Shown piece by piece: positions 1 through 5,812 of a DNA stretch of 5,812 nt. How positions within the stretch are numbered: position 1 is the first letter of the stretch; every line of letters begins with the position of its first letter. This stretch comes from an uncultured Clostridia bacterium. GTDB lineage: Bacteria > Bacillota > Clostridia > Christensenellales > Pumilibacteraceae. The translations under genes and the position numbers were made by a program. The DNA is taken from contig USEG01000061.1 in NCBI GenBank assembly GCA_900553555.1, positions 1 through 5,812 on the forward strand. The letters run 5' to 3'. Below the pieces are notes generated by a model. It was not told where the DNA came from. It made no database searches and saw only the letters and a list, made by a program, of their open reading frames with translations.

Positions 1-1344
1 ACCGCCGTAAAAGACGCGGCAAAGATCGCCGTTTATTATCGCCTTCATTTCGTCGTCTTCCGCCTCGTAGTTGTTTTTTATAAACGCAAACAGCTTGTCG
101 CGCATGACGTCGGTGTGAATGAGTTCGAGCACGACATTCATGATGACGCGTTTTACGCCGGCCGATTCCTGCGGATAAATGCGGCTTAGTTTTGCAAATA
201 CGTTTTTGGGAATAGCCGCGTGGGCTTTGGGATATCTTTTAAGACAGCGCATTCCCGCCATTCTGTTTTCGTCGGAAAGGGCCGTGCGGTATTTTTCGTA
301 CACGCACATAAAGTCATAAACCTTATCGCTGTCCGACAGCACTTTGTTCTCGTCGAACATCGTACTGCAGCATCTGAACAAAAACACAAGGTCGGCAATG
401 GTTTTGAGCGACGCTGAGGCAAGCGACGGCGAATCACCGGCGGCATGGTCGGCAAACAGTAAAAATTCGCGGCGCACTTCCTCCTGCGTCAAAAGCGAAT
501 ACAAAAATTCCACAACGGGCGCCATCGCCGTATAATCTTCGTTTTTTACGCCCATGACCATTCCCGTGACGAAATTTACGGTCACGCCTTTTGAAACGGG
601 CGGAACAGACGCGTCGGCAGGCAAAAATTTAAGCTTAAAGGTATTATAGCGCGAAAAATCGCCCGTATAGGTCACAAACGACAATAGCTCGCGCAAATGA
701 TACGGCAGAATTTGCATAAAAGCGTTTACAAATTCCAGCGCTTTTTCGGAAAACTGAGATATTGAATCGCCCAGCACCGCATAAACCTGTTTTCCTTTGC
801 CGCAAATTGCGTTTAAGACGGCAAAGATAAATCTTTTCATGACGTTGGCGTCATAATCGCTTGACAGCCAGTCGGTTTTGCCTGCGGGGGCTTTTACATA
901 ACTAAGTTCCGGATAGTCATAAACGGGGCGTGTTTCGGGCGAAGTGAGATTAAAGCCGGATATATCGGTCACAAAGTTTGCGGCATTGAATACGCTGCCG
1001 TTAAGCGACGCCAGGACGCGCTTTTTTTCCTTTTCGGAAAAAACCAGCGAATGTACCATATAGGACGTGCGCTCGCCGGTGTAGTCGGACGCAAGAAAAC
1101 TTATTGCGCTTTGCACCAGCTCGCCGCTCTTAACAGCCATCTGCGCGTACAGCGGCGGCAGCTGGGTGCGGCGTATCAGGGTCGTCTCTTCCGCCGTGGG
1201 CTTATAGTCGTCTATTATGGACAACTCTCTTTCGATAAACTCACGCGTCAGTCCGTCGGAACAAGCAAAAGTATCGTAGCTGTCCGATTTGTTGAACATA
1301 CTTGCTCGCGCAGGTATTCTCGAATAAAAATGCTGTAGTGCCAT
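1..1344 (-). CDS. GAP1-like (GTPase-associated protein 1) family protein, 3' end outside window
   Basis: I translated this frame by hand: it is open for 448 codons from the ATG at 1344 to the left edge without a stop, so the C-terminus is missing. AAGGAGG lies 6 bases upstream of the ATG, which fixes the start. The N-terminus (MALQHFYSRIPARASMFNK, residues 1-19), the DYTGER...MVHSLVF stretch (about 87-103, with R92 and H98) and the LPYHLRELLSFVTYT stretch (213-227) resemble what I remember of GAP1 N-terminal type 2 and middle domains. The rest (about 230-448) is mostly helical-looking with no catalytic motif I recognise. No signal peptide or membrane segment is seen, so it is probably cytoplasmic. 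GAP1 proteins are predicted partners of GTPases in bacterial conflict or signalling systems; their biochemistry is not known to me. The gene starts 25 bases after the pilB-like stop and is probably co-transcribed with it. The CDS is certain; the family call is moderate and rests on recalled patterns. Confidence 0.72.
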   Translation of the reverse strand, partial: MALQHFYSRIPARASMFNKSDSYDTFACSDGLTREFIERELSIIDDYKPTAEETTLIRRTQLPPLYAQMAVKSGELVQSAISFLASDYTGERTSYMVHSLVFSEKEKKRVLASLNGSVFNAANFVTDISGFNLTSPETRPVYDYPELSYVKAPAGKTDWLSSDYDANVMKRFIFAVLNAICGKGKQVYAVLGDSISQFSEKALEFVNAFMQILPYHLRELLSFVTYTGDFSRYNTFKLKFLPADASVPPVSKGVTVNFVTGMVMGVKNEDYTAMAPVVEFLYSLLTQEEVRREFLLFADHAAGDSPSLASASLKTIADLVFLFRCCSTMFDENKVLSDSDKVYDFMCVYEKYRTALSDENRMAGMRCLKRYPKAHAAIPKNVFAKLSRIYPQESAGVKRVIMNVVLELIHTDVMRDKLFAFIKNNYEAEDDEMKAIINGDLCRVFYGG

Positions 1345-1350
1345 GTTATT

Positions 1351-1357
1351 CCTCCTT
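1351..1357 (-). promoter_or_regulatory. Strong ribosome binding site of the GAP1-like gene
   Basis: Read on the minus strand, the gap contains AAGGAGG followed by the 6-base spacer AATAAC and then ATG. This is the longest Shine-Dalgarno match of any gene in the window. It decides the start at 1344 and suggests that this gene is translated efficiently and independently of the upstream ATPase gene. Confidence 0.9.
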
Positions 1358-1369
1358 TACTGCCGAAAA

Positions 1370-3058
1370 TCATTCCGTTGTGAGCGTCATGAGTTCCTGT
1401 ATGCTTGTCACTCCGCTAAGCACTATGTTGCGGCAGGAATTCCACAACGTGACCATTCCGTTCTTTTCCGCCATGTGACGCAGGTCTTCGATATTTTTGT
1501 TGCGGACCACTTCGTTTTTCATCGCCTCGTTCATGTACATGATTTCATGAACTGCAATTCTTCCTTTATAGCCGGTGTTATTGCAAAACTGGCAGCCTTG
1601 TGGACGGAATATGCTTACCGGCTCGTCAATGCCCAAAATTTCCATCTCCTTAGCGTTGGTTTTTCCGCGCTTTTTGCAGGCGGGGCACAGTCGTTTTACA
1701 AGACGCTGGGCGATAACGCCGGCAAGCGCGTCGGCCACCAGATAGTCGGGCACCCCCATGTCCTCAAGACGCGTTATGGCGCCGGGAGCATCGTTCGTGT
1801 GCAGCGTCGAAAACACCAAGTGCCCCGTGATTGCGGCGCGGACGGCAATTTCCGCCGTCTCTTCGTCACGTATTTCGCCTATCATTATTATGTCCGGGTC
1901 CTGACGCAAAATGGATCTTAACGCCGTGGCAAAGGTCATGTTGGCCTTAGGATTGACCTGCGTCTGGTTTACGCCGGCCAGCGTGTATTCGACAGGGTCT
2001 TCGACGGTGACAATGTTGACTTTTGAATTGTTTATTTCTTTAAGAAACGAATACAGCGTCGTCGATTTTCCGCAGCCCGTGGGTCCCGTAAGCAAAATTA
2101 TGCCGTGGGGGTGCATGAGCATTTTATCTATTACCACGTTTTCGTTCTCGGTAAATCCGAGGTCGGTGCGGGTAAAATGGAAGGAGGTTTTGTCCAGAAT
2201 TCTTATAGCGAACTTTTCGCCGTACACCGTGGGCAGCGACGAAACACGGAAGTCGTACTCTTTTCCGCCCACTACCATGTTAATACGTCCGTCCTGCGGC
2301 ACGCGGCGTTCGGCAATATTCAGTCCGGACATAATTTTAAGACGCGCGCTTATCGCCGAATAAAACTCTATCGGAAATTCGGCGCGTTCCTGCAAGTTTC
2401 CGTCTATACGATAGCGGACGCGCACCTTTTTTTCGAACGGTTCTATGTGTATATCGCTCGCGCGGTAAGGTATGGCTTCTTTTACTATCGAATCCACCAG
2501 TCTGACGGCGGGATTGTTGATGACGTCGTCTTCCTTGACGATCACGCCGCCCGACGCGTCGTTCTTGCCGAACAACTGGTCGTCCTTTTCGGCGTTAAGG
2601 TCATGAAGAGCCGCGGACGTCGTGATGACTGCGGATATCGAATCGATGTATCTGTCTATTTGCGAAGGCGGCGTAAGAATACACTCTATGGGTGCGGAAA
2701 AGGCGATGGACATAGACGACAGCGTCGCGGTATCAAGGGGTTTGCCTACGGCGACGAGCAACGTGCCGTTTTTGTCGAAAGACACGGGAATGATCTTGTT
2801 GGTTTTCATAAATTCAAAGGAGAATTTATCAAACAGCGTCTTATCGATATCCAGCATCTCCAATTCGATGCACGGCATACAATAATATTCCGCCAGCGCC
2901 TCGAGTTCGGTAGTTTCGGTGGTGTATTCTTTTGTAAGCAAATAATCGCGTGCAGATATTCCCAGTCTCTCGCATTCGGACAGGATGTTTTCTACGTCTT
3001 TTTTCTTTATTATTTTTTTATATACGTAAAACTGTAAAAGCTCGTAATTGGCGTTCAT
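1370..3058 (-). CDS. pilB: PilB/GspE-family type IV pilus assembly ATPase
   Basis: This 562-residue cytoplasmic ATPase would drive pilus or pseudopilus extension through hexameric ATP hydrolysis. It has an MshEN/GspE N-terminal domain (about 1-150), a polar linker (about 150-180), an Asp box (DIHIEPFEKKVRVRYRIDG, 202-220), Walker A GPTGCGKS (325-332, K331), Walker B with IIMIGEIRDEE (390-400, E395) and a His box (TGHLVFSTLHTND, 411-423). A zinc-type four-cysteine motif follows (C458, C461, C489, C492), as in PilB and GspE but not in the PilT retraction ATPase. Length is normal for PilB. The start at ATG 3058 is backed by GAGGAG 6 bases upstream. The gene follows the pilC-like gene by 31 bases and precedes the GAP1-like gene by 25. 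The third variable residue of the P-loop is Cys, where I expect Ser in most PilB proteins. A competence or type II secretion GspE cannot be excluded from sequence alone. Confidence 0.95.
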   Translation of the reverse strand: MNANYELLQFYVYKKIIKKKDVENILSECERLGISARDYLLTKEYTTETTELEALAEYYCMPCIELEMLDIDKTLFDKFSFEFMKTNKIIPVSFDKNGTLLVAVGKPLDTATLSSMSIAFSAPIECILTPPSQIDRYIDSISAVITTSAALHDLNAEKDDQLFGKNDASGGVIVKEDDVINNPAVRLVDSIVKEAIPYRASDIHIEPFEKKVRVRYRIDGNLQERAEFPIEFYSAISARLKIMSGLNIAERRVPQDGRINMVVGGKEYDFRVSSLPTVYGEKFAIRILDKTSFHFTRTDLGFTENENVVIDKMLMHPHGIILLTGPTGCGKSTTLYSFLKEINNSKVNIVTVEDPVEYTLAGVNQTQVNPKANMTFATALRSILRQDPDIIMIGEIRDEETAEIAVRAAITGHLVFSTLHTNDAPGAITRLEDMGVPDYLVADALAGVIAQRLVKRLCPACKKRGKTNAKEMEILGIDEPVSIFRPQGCQFCNNTGYKGRIAVHEIMYMNEAMKNEVVRNKNIEDLRHMAEKNGMVTLWNSCRNIVLSGVTSIQELMTLTTE

Positions 3059-3064
3059 AAAAGA

Positions 3065-3070
3065 CTCCTC
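3065..3070 (-). promoter_or_regulatory. Ribosome binding site of the pilB-like gene
   Basis: On the minus strand GAGGAG stands 6 bases before the ATG at 3058, in the 31-base gap after the pilC-like stop. It supports the chosen start of the ATPase. Confidence 0.8.
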
Positions 3071-3089
3071 GATGGTAAATAGTTGCGTT

Positions 3090-4304
3090 TTAGCCCAGCG
3101 TTGTCATTATGGAAATCATAGGCGCGTATATGGCGATGAACAAAACCACCACAATGAGCGCCATTAGTATCAGCATGACCGGCTGCAATATGCCGACGAC
3201 GTTTGTAAGAGTGGTTTCGACCTTGCTGTCAAAGAAATTGCAGGAGCGGTTTAATACTTCGTCAATCGCCGCCGTTTTTTCGCCCACCGCCACCATCTGG
3301 ATGAGTATATCCGGGAACAGCTTGTGCTTGGAAAAAGCCGTCGCCATGGACGTTCCGTGGCGAACGTCGTCCGTGGCCTCTTTAAAACGCTTTTCGACAT
3401 TGCGGTTGCCAAGAACAATGACTATTGCGTCCATTGCCTCGATGATGTCCATTCCGCTGGAAAGCAGCAGGCCGAAGCCTCTCGCGAAACGCGCGGTAAT
3501 CAAATCTATCTGTACGCTGCGAATAAGGGGTAGTTTCAGCTTTAACAGGTCGTAAAAGTCCTTGCCCTTTTCCGTGCGTCCGATAAGCCATGCCACCGCC
3601 ACCAGCGCCACTATGACTATCAGCACGTTTTTCCAGTTGGCGAGCATCCAGTCGGACACATCGTACACTATCTTCGTAATGCCCTCTATAGGCACTTCCA
3701 GCGATGACAAAGACTCTCTGAAAGTGGGCACTATATAAAGCAGCATGAGTACGACAATGCCCACCATAAGCACCGAAAGCATTATAGGATAAGCCAAAGC
3801 GCCGCTAATTCTCTTTTTTATGCGGGCGTCGCTCTCGTAATAGTCGGCAAGCGAATTAAAAACCATATCCAGCTTTCCGCTGACTTCTCCCACCTTGATC
3901 ATACTGCGGAAAAAGTCCGGAAATACCTTCTTGTGCTTATTCAGTGCGTCCGACAGCATGGATCCGCCTTTTACGTCTTCGTAAATAAGGTCAAGCACGT
4001 TGCGGAAATACGACGAAAACGCCTGATGGCGCAGACTGTCGATACAGGCGAGAATAGACATGCCCGAATTTATCATGATGGAATACTGCCGGCAGAACGC
4101 CGTAAGTTCGGGCAGTTTTACCGCCGCTCCCACGCTGAGCGTAAAAAACGCGTTGGGGGTTTTGCCTGTATACCGTTCGGACGAAATAAGATAGAGATTT
4201 TGCTTTGCCAGCTGTACGGCGAGATCTTTTTCGTCCTGCGCTATAAATATACCGTTGTATTTTTGTTTATTTAAATCAATTGCAGTATATTTGAATTTTT
4301 CCAT
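3090..4304 (-). CDS. pilC: PilC/GspF-family inner-membrane platform protein
   Basis: This polytopic inner-membrane protein would couple the assembly ATPase to pilin extrusion. It is 404 residues from the preferred ATG, the usual length of the family. It shows an N-terminal cytoplasmic segment (1-60) and two T2SSF domains. The first runs from about 67 (FCRQYSIMINSG at 70-81, VGEVSGKL at 138-145), and the second from about 269 (ITARFARGFGLLLSSGM, then VGEKTAAIDEVL). Three membrane segments are visible, at about 171-194, 225-241 and near the C-terminus, with KKRISGALAYP (163-173) just before the first. An in-frame GTG at 4310 would add two residues. I prefer the ATG at 4304 because the GTG overlaps the GGAG that sits 5 bases before the ATG, and because MEKFKYTAID is a typical family start. 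It lies between the prepilin peptidase gene (19-base gap) and the ATPase gene (31-base gap). Confidence 0.94.
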   Translation of the reverse strand: MEKFKYTAIDLNKQKYNGIFIAQDEKDLAVQLAKQNLYLISSERYTGKTPNAFFTLSVGAAVKLPELTAFCRQYSIMINSGMSILACIDSLRHQAFSSYFRNVLDLIYEDVKGGSMLSDALNKHKKVFPDFFRSMIKVGEVSGKLDMVFNSLADYYESDARIKKRISGALAYPIMLSVLMVGIVVLMLLYIVPTFRESLSSLEVPIEGITKIVYDVSDWMLANWKNVLIVIVALVAVAWLIGRTEKGKDFYDLLKLKLPLIRSVQIDLITARFARGFGLLLSSGMDIIEAMDAIVIVLGNRNVEKRFKEATDDVRHGTSMATAFSKHKLFPDILIQMVAVGEKTAAIDEVLNRSCNFFDSKVETTLTNVVGILQPVMLILMALIVVVLFIAIYAPMISIMTTLG

Positions 4305-4309
4305 AACCA

Positions 4310-4313
4310 CTCC
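4310..4313 (-). promoter_or_regulatory. Ribosome binding site deciding the pilC-like start
   Basis: The minus strand reads TACGGAGTGGTTATG. GGAG at 4310-4313 lies 5 bases before the ATG at 4304, while the alternative GTG start (4308-4310) overlaps it. This favours the ATG. Confidence 0.7.
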
Positions 4314-4323
4314 GTAAAATCGA

Positions 4324-5109
4324 TTATAATCCTATTAAAGATAAATATACTTTTATTATCATATTGCCTAACATCATCGCCATGACAAGTCCGCTGGTAA
4401 GAAAGGGCGCAAAGGGAATTTCCCGGCTTTCGCCGTCCTTTTTCCTGCGTATCAGCATATATACGCTGGCGCTTATAGAGGAGATAAGCAGCATGAGCAA
4501 AAATTTCTGCCAGCCCAGTATCAGCCCGGACGCCATCGCAAGTTTGACGTCTCCGCCGCCCATGGCCTCGCGCTTTAAAATTCTGCCCACGATAAGCGCG
4601 ACGCCGACAAACAGAACGGCCGCCGCCAACAGTCCTATAACATGGGACAGCCAATCATATTCGCGGTCGAAAAATATCATTATTACGCCCGCCGCCGCCA
4701 GCACGATTTGAAATCTGTCGTAAATTATCATGTGCTCAAGGTCAATAAAAAACACGCATATGCACACCGAACACACAACCATGGCAAGAAGAGAATACAC
4801 AACGTCGGTTTTGCCGAATATAAGCGCGCACGCTATCCACATGGCGGCGCACGAAAGCTCGACTACCGTGTAGCGGAAAGAGATGTGCGTCTTGCAGCTG
4901 CGGCACTTTCCGCCCAGAATGATATAGGAGACGATGGGAATATTGTCGTACCATTTTAGCTTATAACCGCAGACGGGGCAATGCGACGGCGGATAGGCAA
5001 GACTCATTCCGTTGGGCAGCCTATATATCACAACGTTCAAAAAGCTGCCTATGCACAGACCTATAAGCCCGGCGAAAAAAACAAATAGGGGAAAGAACTG
5101 AGCGGGCAT
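4324..5109 (-). CDS. pilD: Type IV prepilin peptidase / N-methyltransferase (A24 family)
   Basis: This integral membrane aspartic protease would cleave the leader of prepilins and methylate the new N-terminus. It is 261 residues, in the family range. GSFLNVVIYRLP (21-32) is the hallmark of the N-terminal methyltransferase part. CPVC (44-47) and CRSC (69-72) form the zinc-type motif of full-length bifunctional enzymes. The catalytic aspartates are D123 in FFIDLEHMIIYD and D187 in GGGDVKL, 64 residues apart, the spacing I recall for TcpJ (125/189). The remainder is a run of hydrophobic membrane segments. The usual IPD after the first aspartate reads IYD here (Y130, D131). The start is the ATG at 5109, two bases after the stop of the preceding gene; I see no good Shine-Dalgarno, so translational coupling is likely. 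No prepilin substrate is encoded in the window. Confidence 0.95.
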   Translation of the reverse strand: MPAQFFPLFVFFAGLIGLCIGSFLNVVIYRLPNGMSLAYPPSHCPVCGYKLKWYDNIPIVSYIILGGKCRSCKTHISFRYTVVELSCAAMWIACALIFGKTDVVYSLLAMVVCSVCICVFFIDLEHMIIYDRFQIVLAAAGVIMIFFDREYDWLSHVIGLLAAAVLFVGVALIVGRILKREAMGGGDVKLAMASGLILGWQKFLLMLLISSISASVYMLIRRKKDGESREIPFAPFLTSGLVMAMMLGNMIIKVYLSLIGL

Positions 5110-5114
5110 AATCA
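5107..5114 (-). promoter_or_regulatory. Stop-start junction TGATTATG, probable translational coupling
   Basis: On the minus strand the TGA of the upstream gene (5112-5114) is followed by two bases and the ATG of the prepilin peptidase (5107-5109). The preceding bases (CAAAAACAATTTC) hold no recognisable Shine-Dalgarno, in contrast to the next three genes, so ribosomes finishing the upstream gene probably initiate the peptidase. Confidence 0.6.
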
Positions 5115-5812
5115 GAAATTGTTTTTGCGATTGTACTGCTTGACGAAAAATCCGCCGTACAGTTCGAGATTATCGACTATTACCGGTTTTTCGTTGTACA
5201 ATTCCAAGGAGGCGAAGTGGATTTTGTTTTCGCTCTCCTCCGCGTTGGTTTTGTCGAAGAGAAAACCAAATTCTTTGGGCATGTTCACATAGACCGCGCC
5301 GAAGGGCGATATCGACGTAAGCCTGTCGTTTGCGTTGATAAGGTCCAGCGTCCACTTGATAAAGTACCGGAAATTTTCGTACACAATGCCTTCGTGATCT
5401 TCGGGCACGGGGCGCTGCATAAATTTGGGCAAGACGCGCGGAATTTTGCGCGGCAGCGTCTTTATCTGGGACTGCCGCTGCGCGACCAGCTCGCTGTCGG
5501 AGGAAAAAGAGTTTTCGTTTTCGCCGTCATCGTCATTTTGCGGCTGTTCGTTTTCGGCGGCCTGGGCGGGAATATCGGCGCCCATCATGGTAAGCTCTTT
5601 TGCCTTTGCCTTTTCCTTAGCGTTCAGAACGGTGAGTTCGGCGGAAGAATAGTCAAAAAGCATATTTTCGGCAATAAGCTTGTCCTTTGCCAGAATTTCA
5701 TATCCGAAGGGCAGATGATACGCCCCCGTCACCACACCTTTGTTGACAAGCGCATAACGCGAAAAGCGCTCCTTTATATCCAGAATAACATAGGAGCCGT
5801 TTTTAAGGCGGG
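5112..5812 (-). CDS. Putative divergent PilM/FtsA-like actin-fold protein, 5' end outside window
   Basis: The frame is open from the right edge to TGA at 5112, giving 232 visible residues. The GTG at 5735 is an internal codon and not the likely start, because coding-like sequence continues upstream. Visible residues 7-40 contain YVILDIKERFSRYALVNKG then GAYHLPFGYEI. These can be laid without gaps on the FtsA/PilM pattern VDIGGGTTDIAV..G......PVGG..I. Residues 143-190, with ISPFGAVYVNMPKEF (167-181), resemble the helix-strand-GG-loop of the last actin subdomain. Between them is an acidic, polar, low-complexity linker (about 79-117), probably disordered. The phosphate-2 glycines are replaced by KERF, so ATP binding there is doubtful. 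PilM is the cytoplasmic ring protein that links PilN to PilB, which would fit this operon. I did not recognise the family directly; the call is inferred from pattern and context, and an unrelated lineage-specific protein remains possible. The CDS itself is well supported. Confidence 0.6.
   Translation of the reverse strand, partial: RLKNGSYVILDIKERFSRYALVNKGVVTGAYHLPFGYEILAKDKLIAENMLFDYSSAELTVLNAKEKAKAKELTMMGADIPAQAAENEQPQNDDDGENENSFSSDSELVAQRQSQIKTLPRKIPRVLPKFMQRPVPEDHEGIVYENFRYFIKWTLDLINANDRLTSISPFGAVYVNMPKEFGFLFDKTNAEESENKIHFASLELYNEKPVIVDNLELYGGFFVKQYNRKNNF
5460..5576 (-). other. Acidic low-complexity linker inside the PilM-like protein
   Basis: This stretch encodes visible residues about 79-117, dominated by Asp, Glu, Asn, Gln and Ser, including QNDDDGENENSFSSDSE. 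It separates the two halves of the proposed actin-like fold and is probably disordered. I know of no such linker in standard PilM proteins. Confidence 0.65.

Noticed and set aside
186..455. An 89-codon minus-strand frame
   Set aside because: It is out of frame inside the GAP1-like reading frame, which is open through the whole region from 1344 to 1, and it is Arg/Pro/Thr-rich as expected of a shadow.
1343..1921. A 192-codon open frame on the plus strand
   Set aside because: It is antisense to the end of the PilB-like gene, including its zinc and His-box regions, and its protein has no recognisable feature.
2105..3037. A 310-codon open frame on the plus strand
   Set aside because: It lies fully antisense to the highly conserved PilB-like gene, its translation is rich in Arg, Tyr, His and Phe with no domain, and no ribosome binding site fits; it is a shadow of codon use on the other strand.
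4305..4323. A promoter or terminator between the prepilin peptidase and pilC-like genes
   Set aside because: The 19-base gap is too short, shows no hairpin and mainly carries the ribosome binding site.
5112..5735. A complete 207-residue gene starting at GTG 5735
   Set aside because: The frame stays open to the right edge, the added 25 residues look coding (YVILDIKERFSRYAL) and complete the actin-like pattern, and no convincing ribosome binding site precedes the GTG.

Overview
The window holds five head-to-tail genes on the minus strand, with gaps of only 2, 19, 31 and 25 bases, so it reads as part of one operon transcribed from high to low coordinates. Three genes are confidently recognised as core parts of a type IV pilus / type II secretion-like machine: a prepilin peptidase (4324-5109), a PilC/GspF inner-membrane platform protein (3090-4304) and a PilB/GspE assembly ATPase (1370-3058). 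Both outer genes are cut by the window edges. The strong AAGGAGG ribosome binding site, the MshEN-type PilB with a four-cysteine motif, and relatives I recall of the last gene suggest a Firmicute of the class Clostridia. That placement is an inference from style and not a demonstrated one.

Layout in transcription order. (1) 5112-5812 is the 3' part of a gene of unknown family. Its visible N-terminal part lines up without gaps with the phosphate-2 and following strands of FtsA/PilM actin-like proteins, and its C-terminal part resembles their last subdomain. I propose a very divergent PilM-like protein in which the phosphate loop has lost its glycines and an acidic linker has been inserted. (2) Prepilin peptidase, with both catalytic aspartates and the CxxC...CxxC zinc motif. 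(3) PilC/GspF. (4) PilB/GspE. (5) 1-1344 is a long reading frame of at least 448 codons that leaves the left edge. It carries the best ribosome binding site of the window and resembles the GAP1 (GTPase-associated protein 1) N-terminal and middle domains.

How they fit together: the peptidase would process and methylate prepilins, PilB would power subunit extrusion from the membrane through PilC, and the actin-like protein could be the cytoplasmic PilM-type scaffold. No pilin, PilN/PilO, secretin or PilT retraction ATPase lies in the window; those genes, if present, lie outside it. The most interesting points are the degenerate actin-like gene and the presence of a GAP1-like gene at the downstream end of a pilus operon. 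There is no gene-free stretch longer than about 31 bases, and I see no RNA gene, repeat, CRISPR array, mobile element, convincing promoter or terminator.
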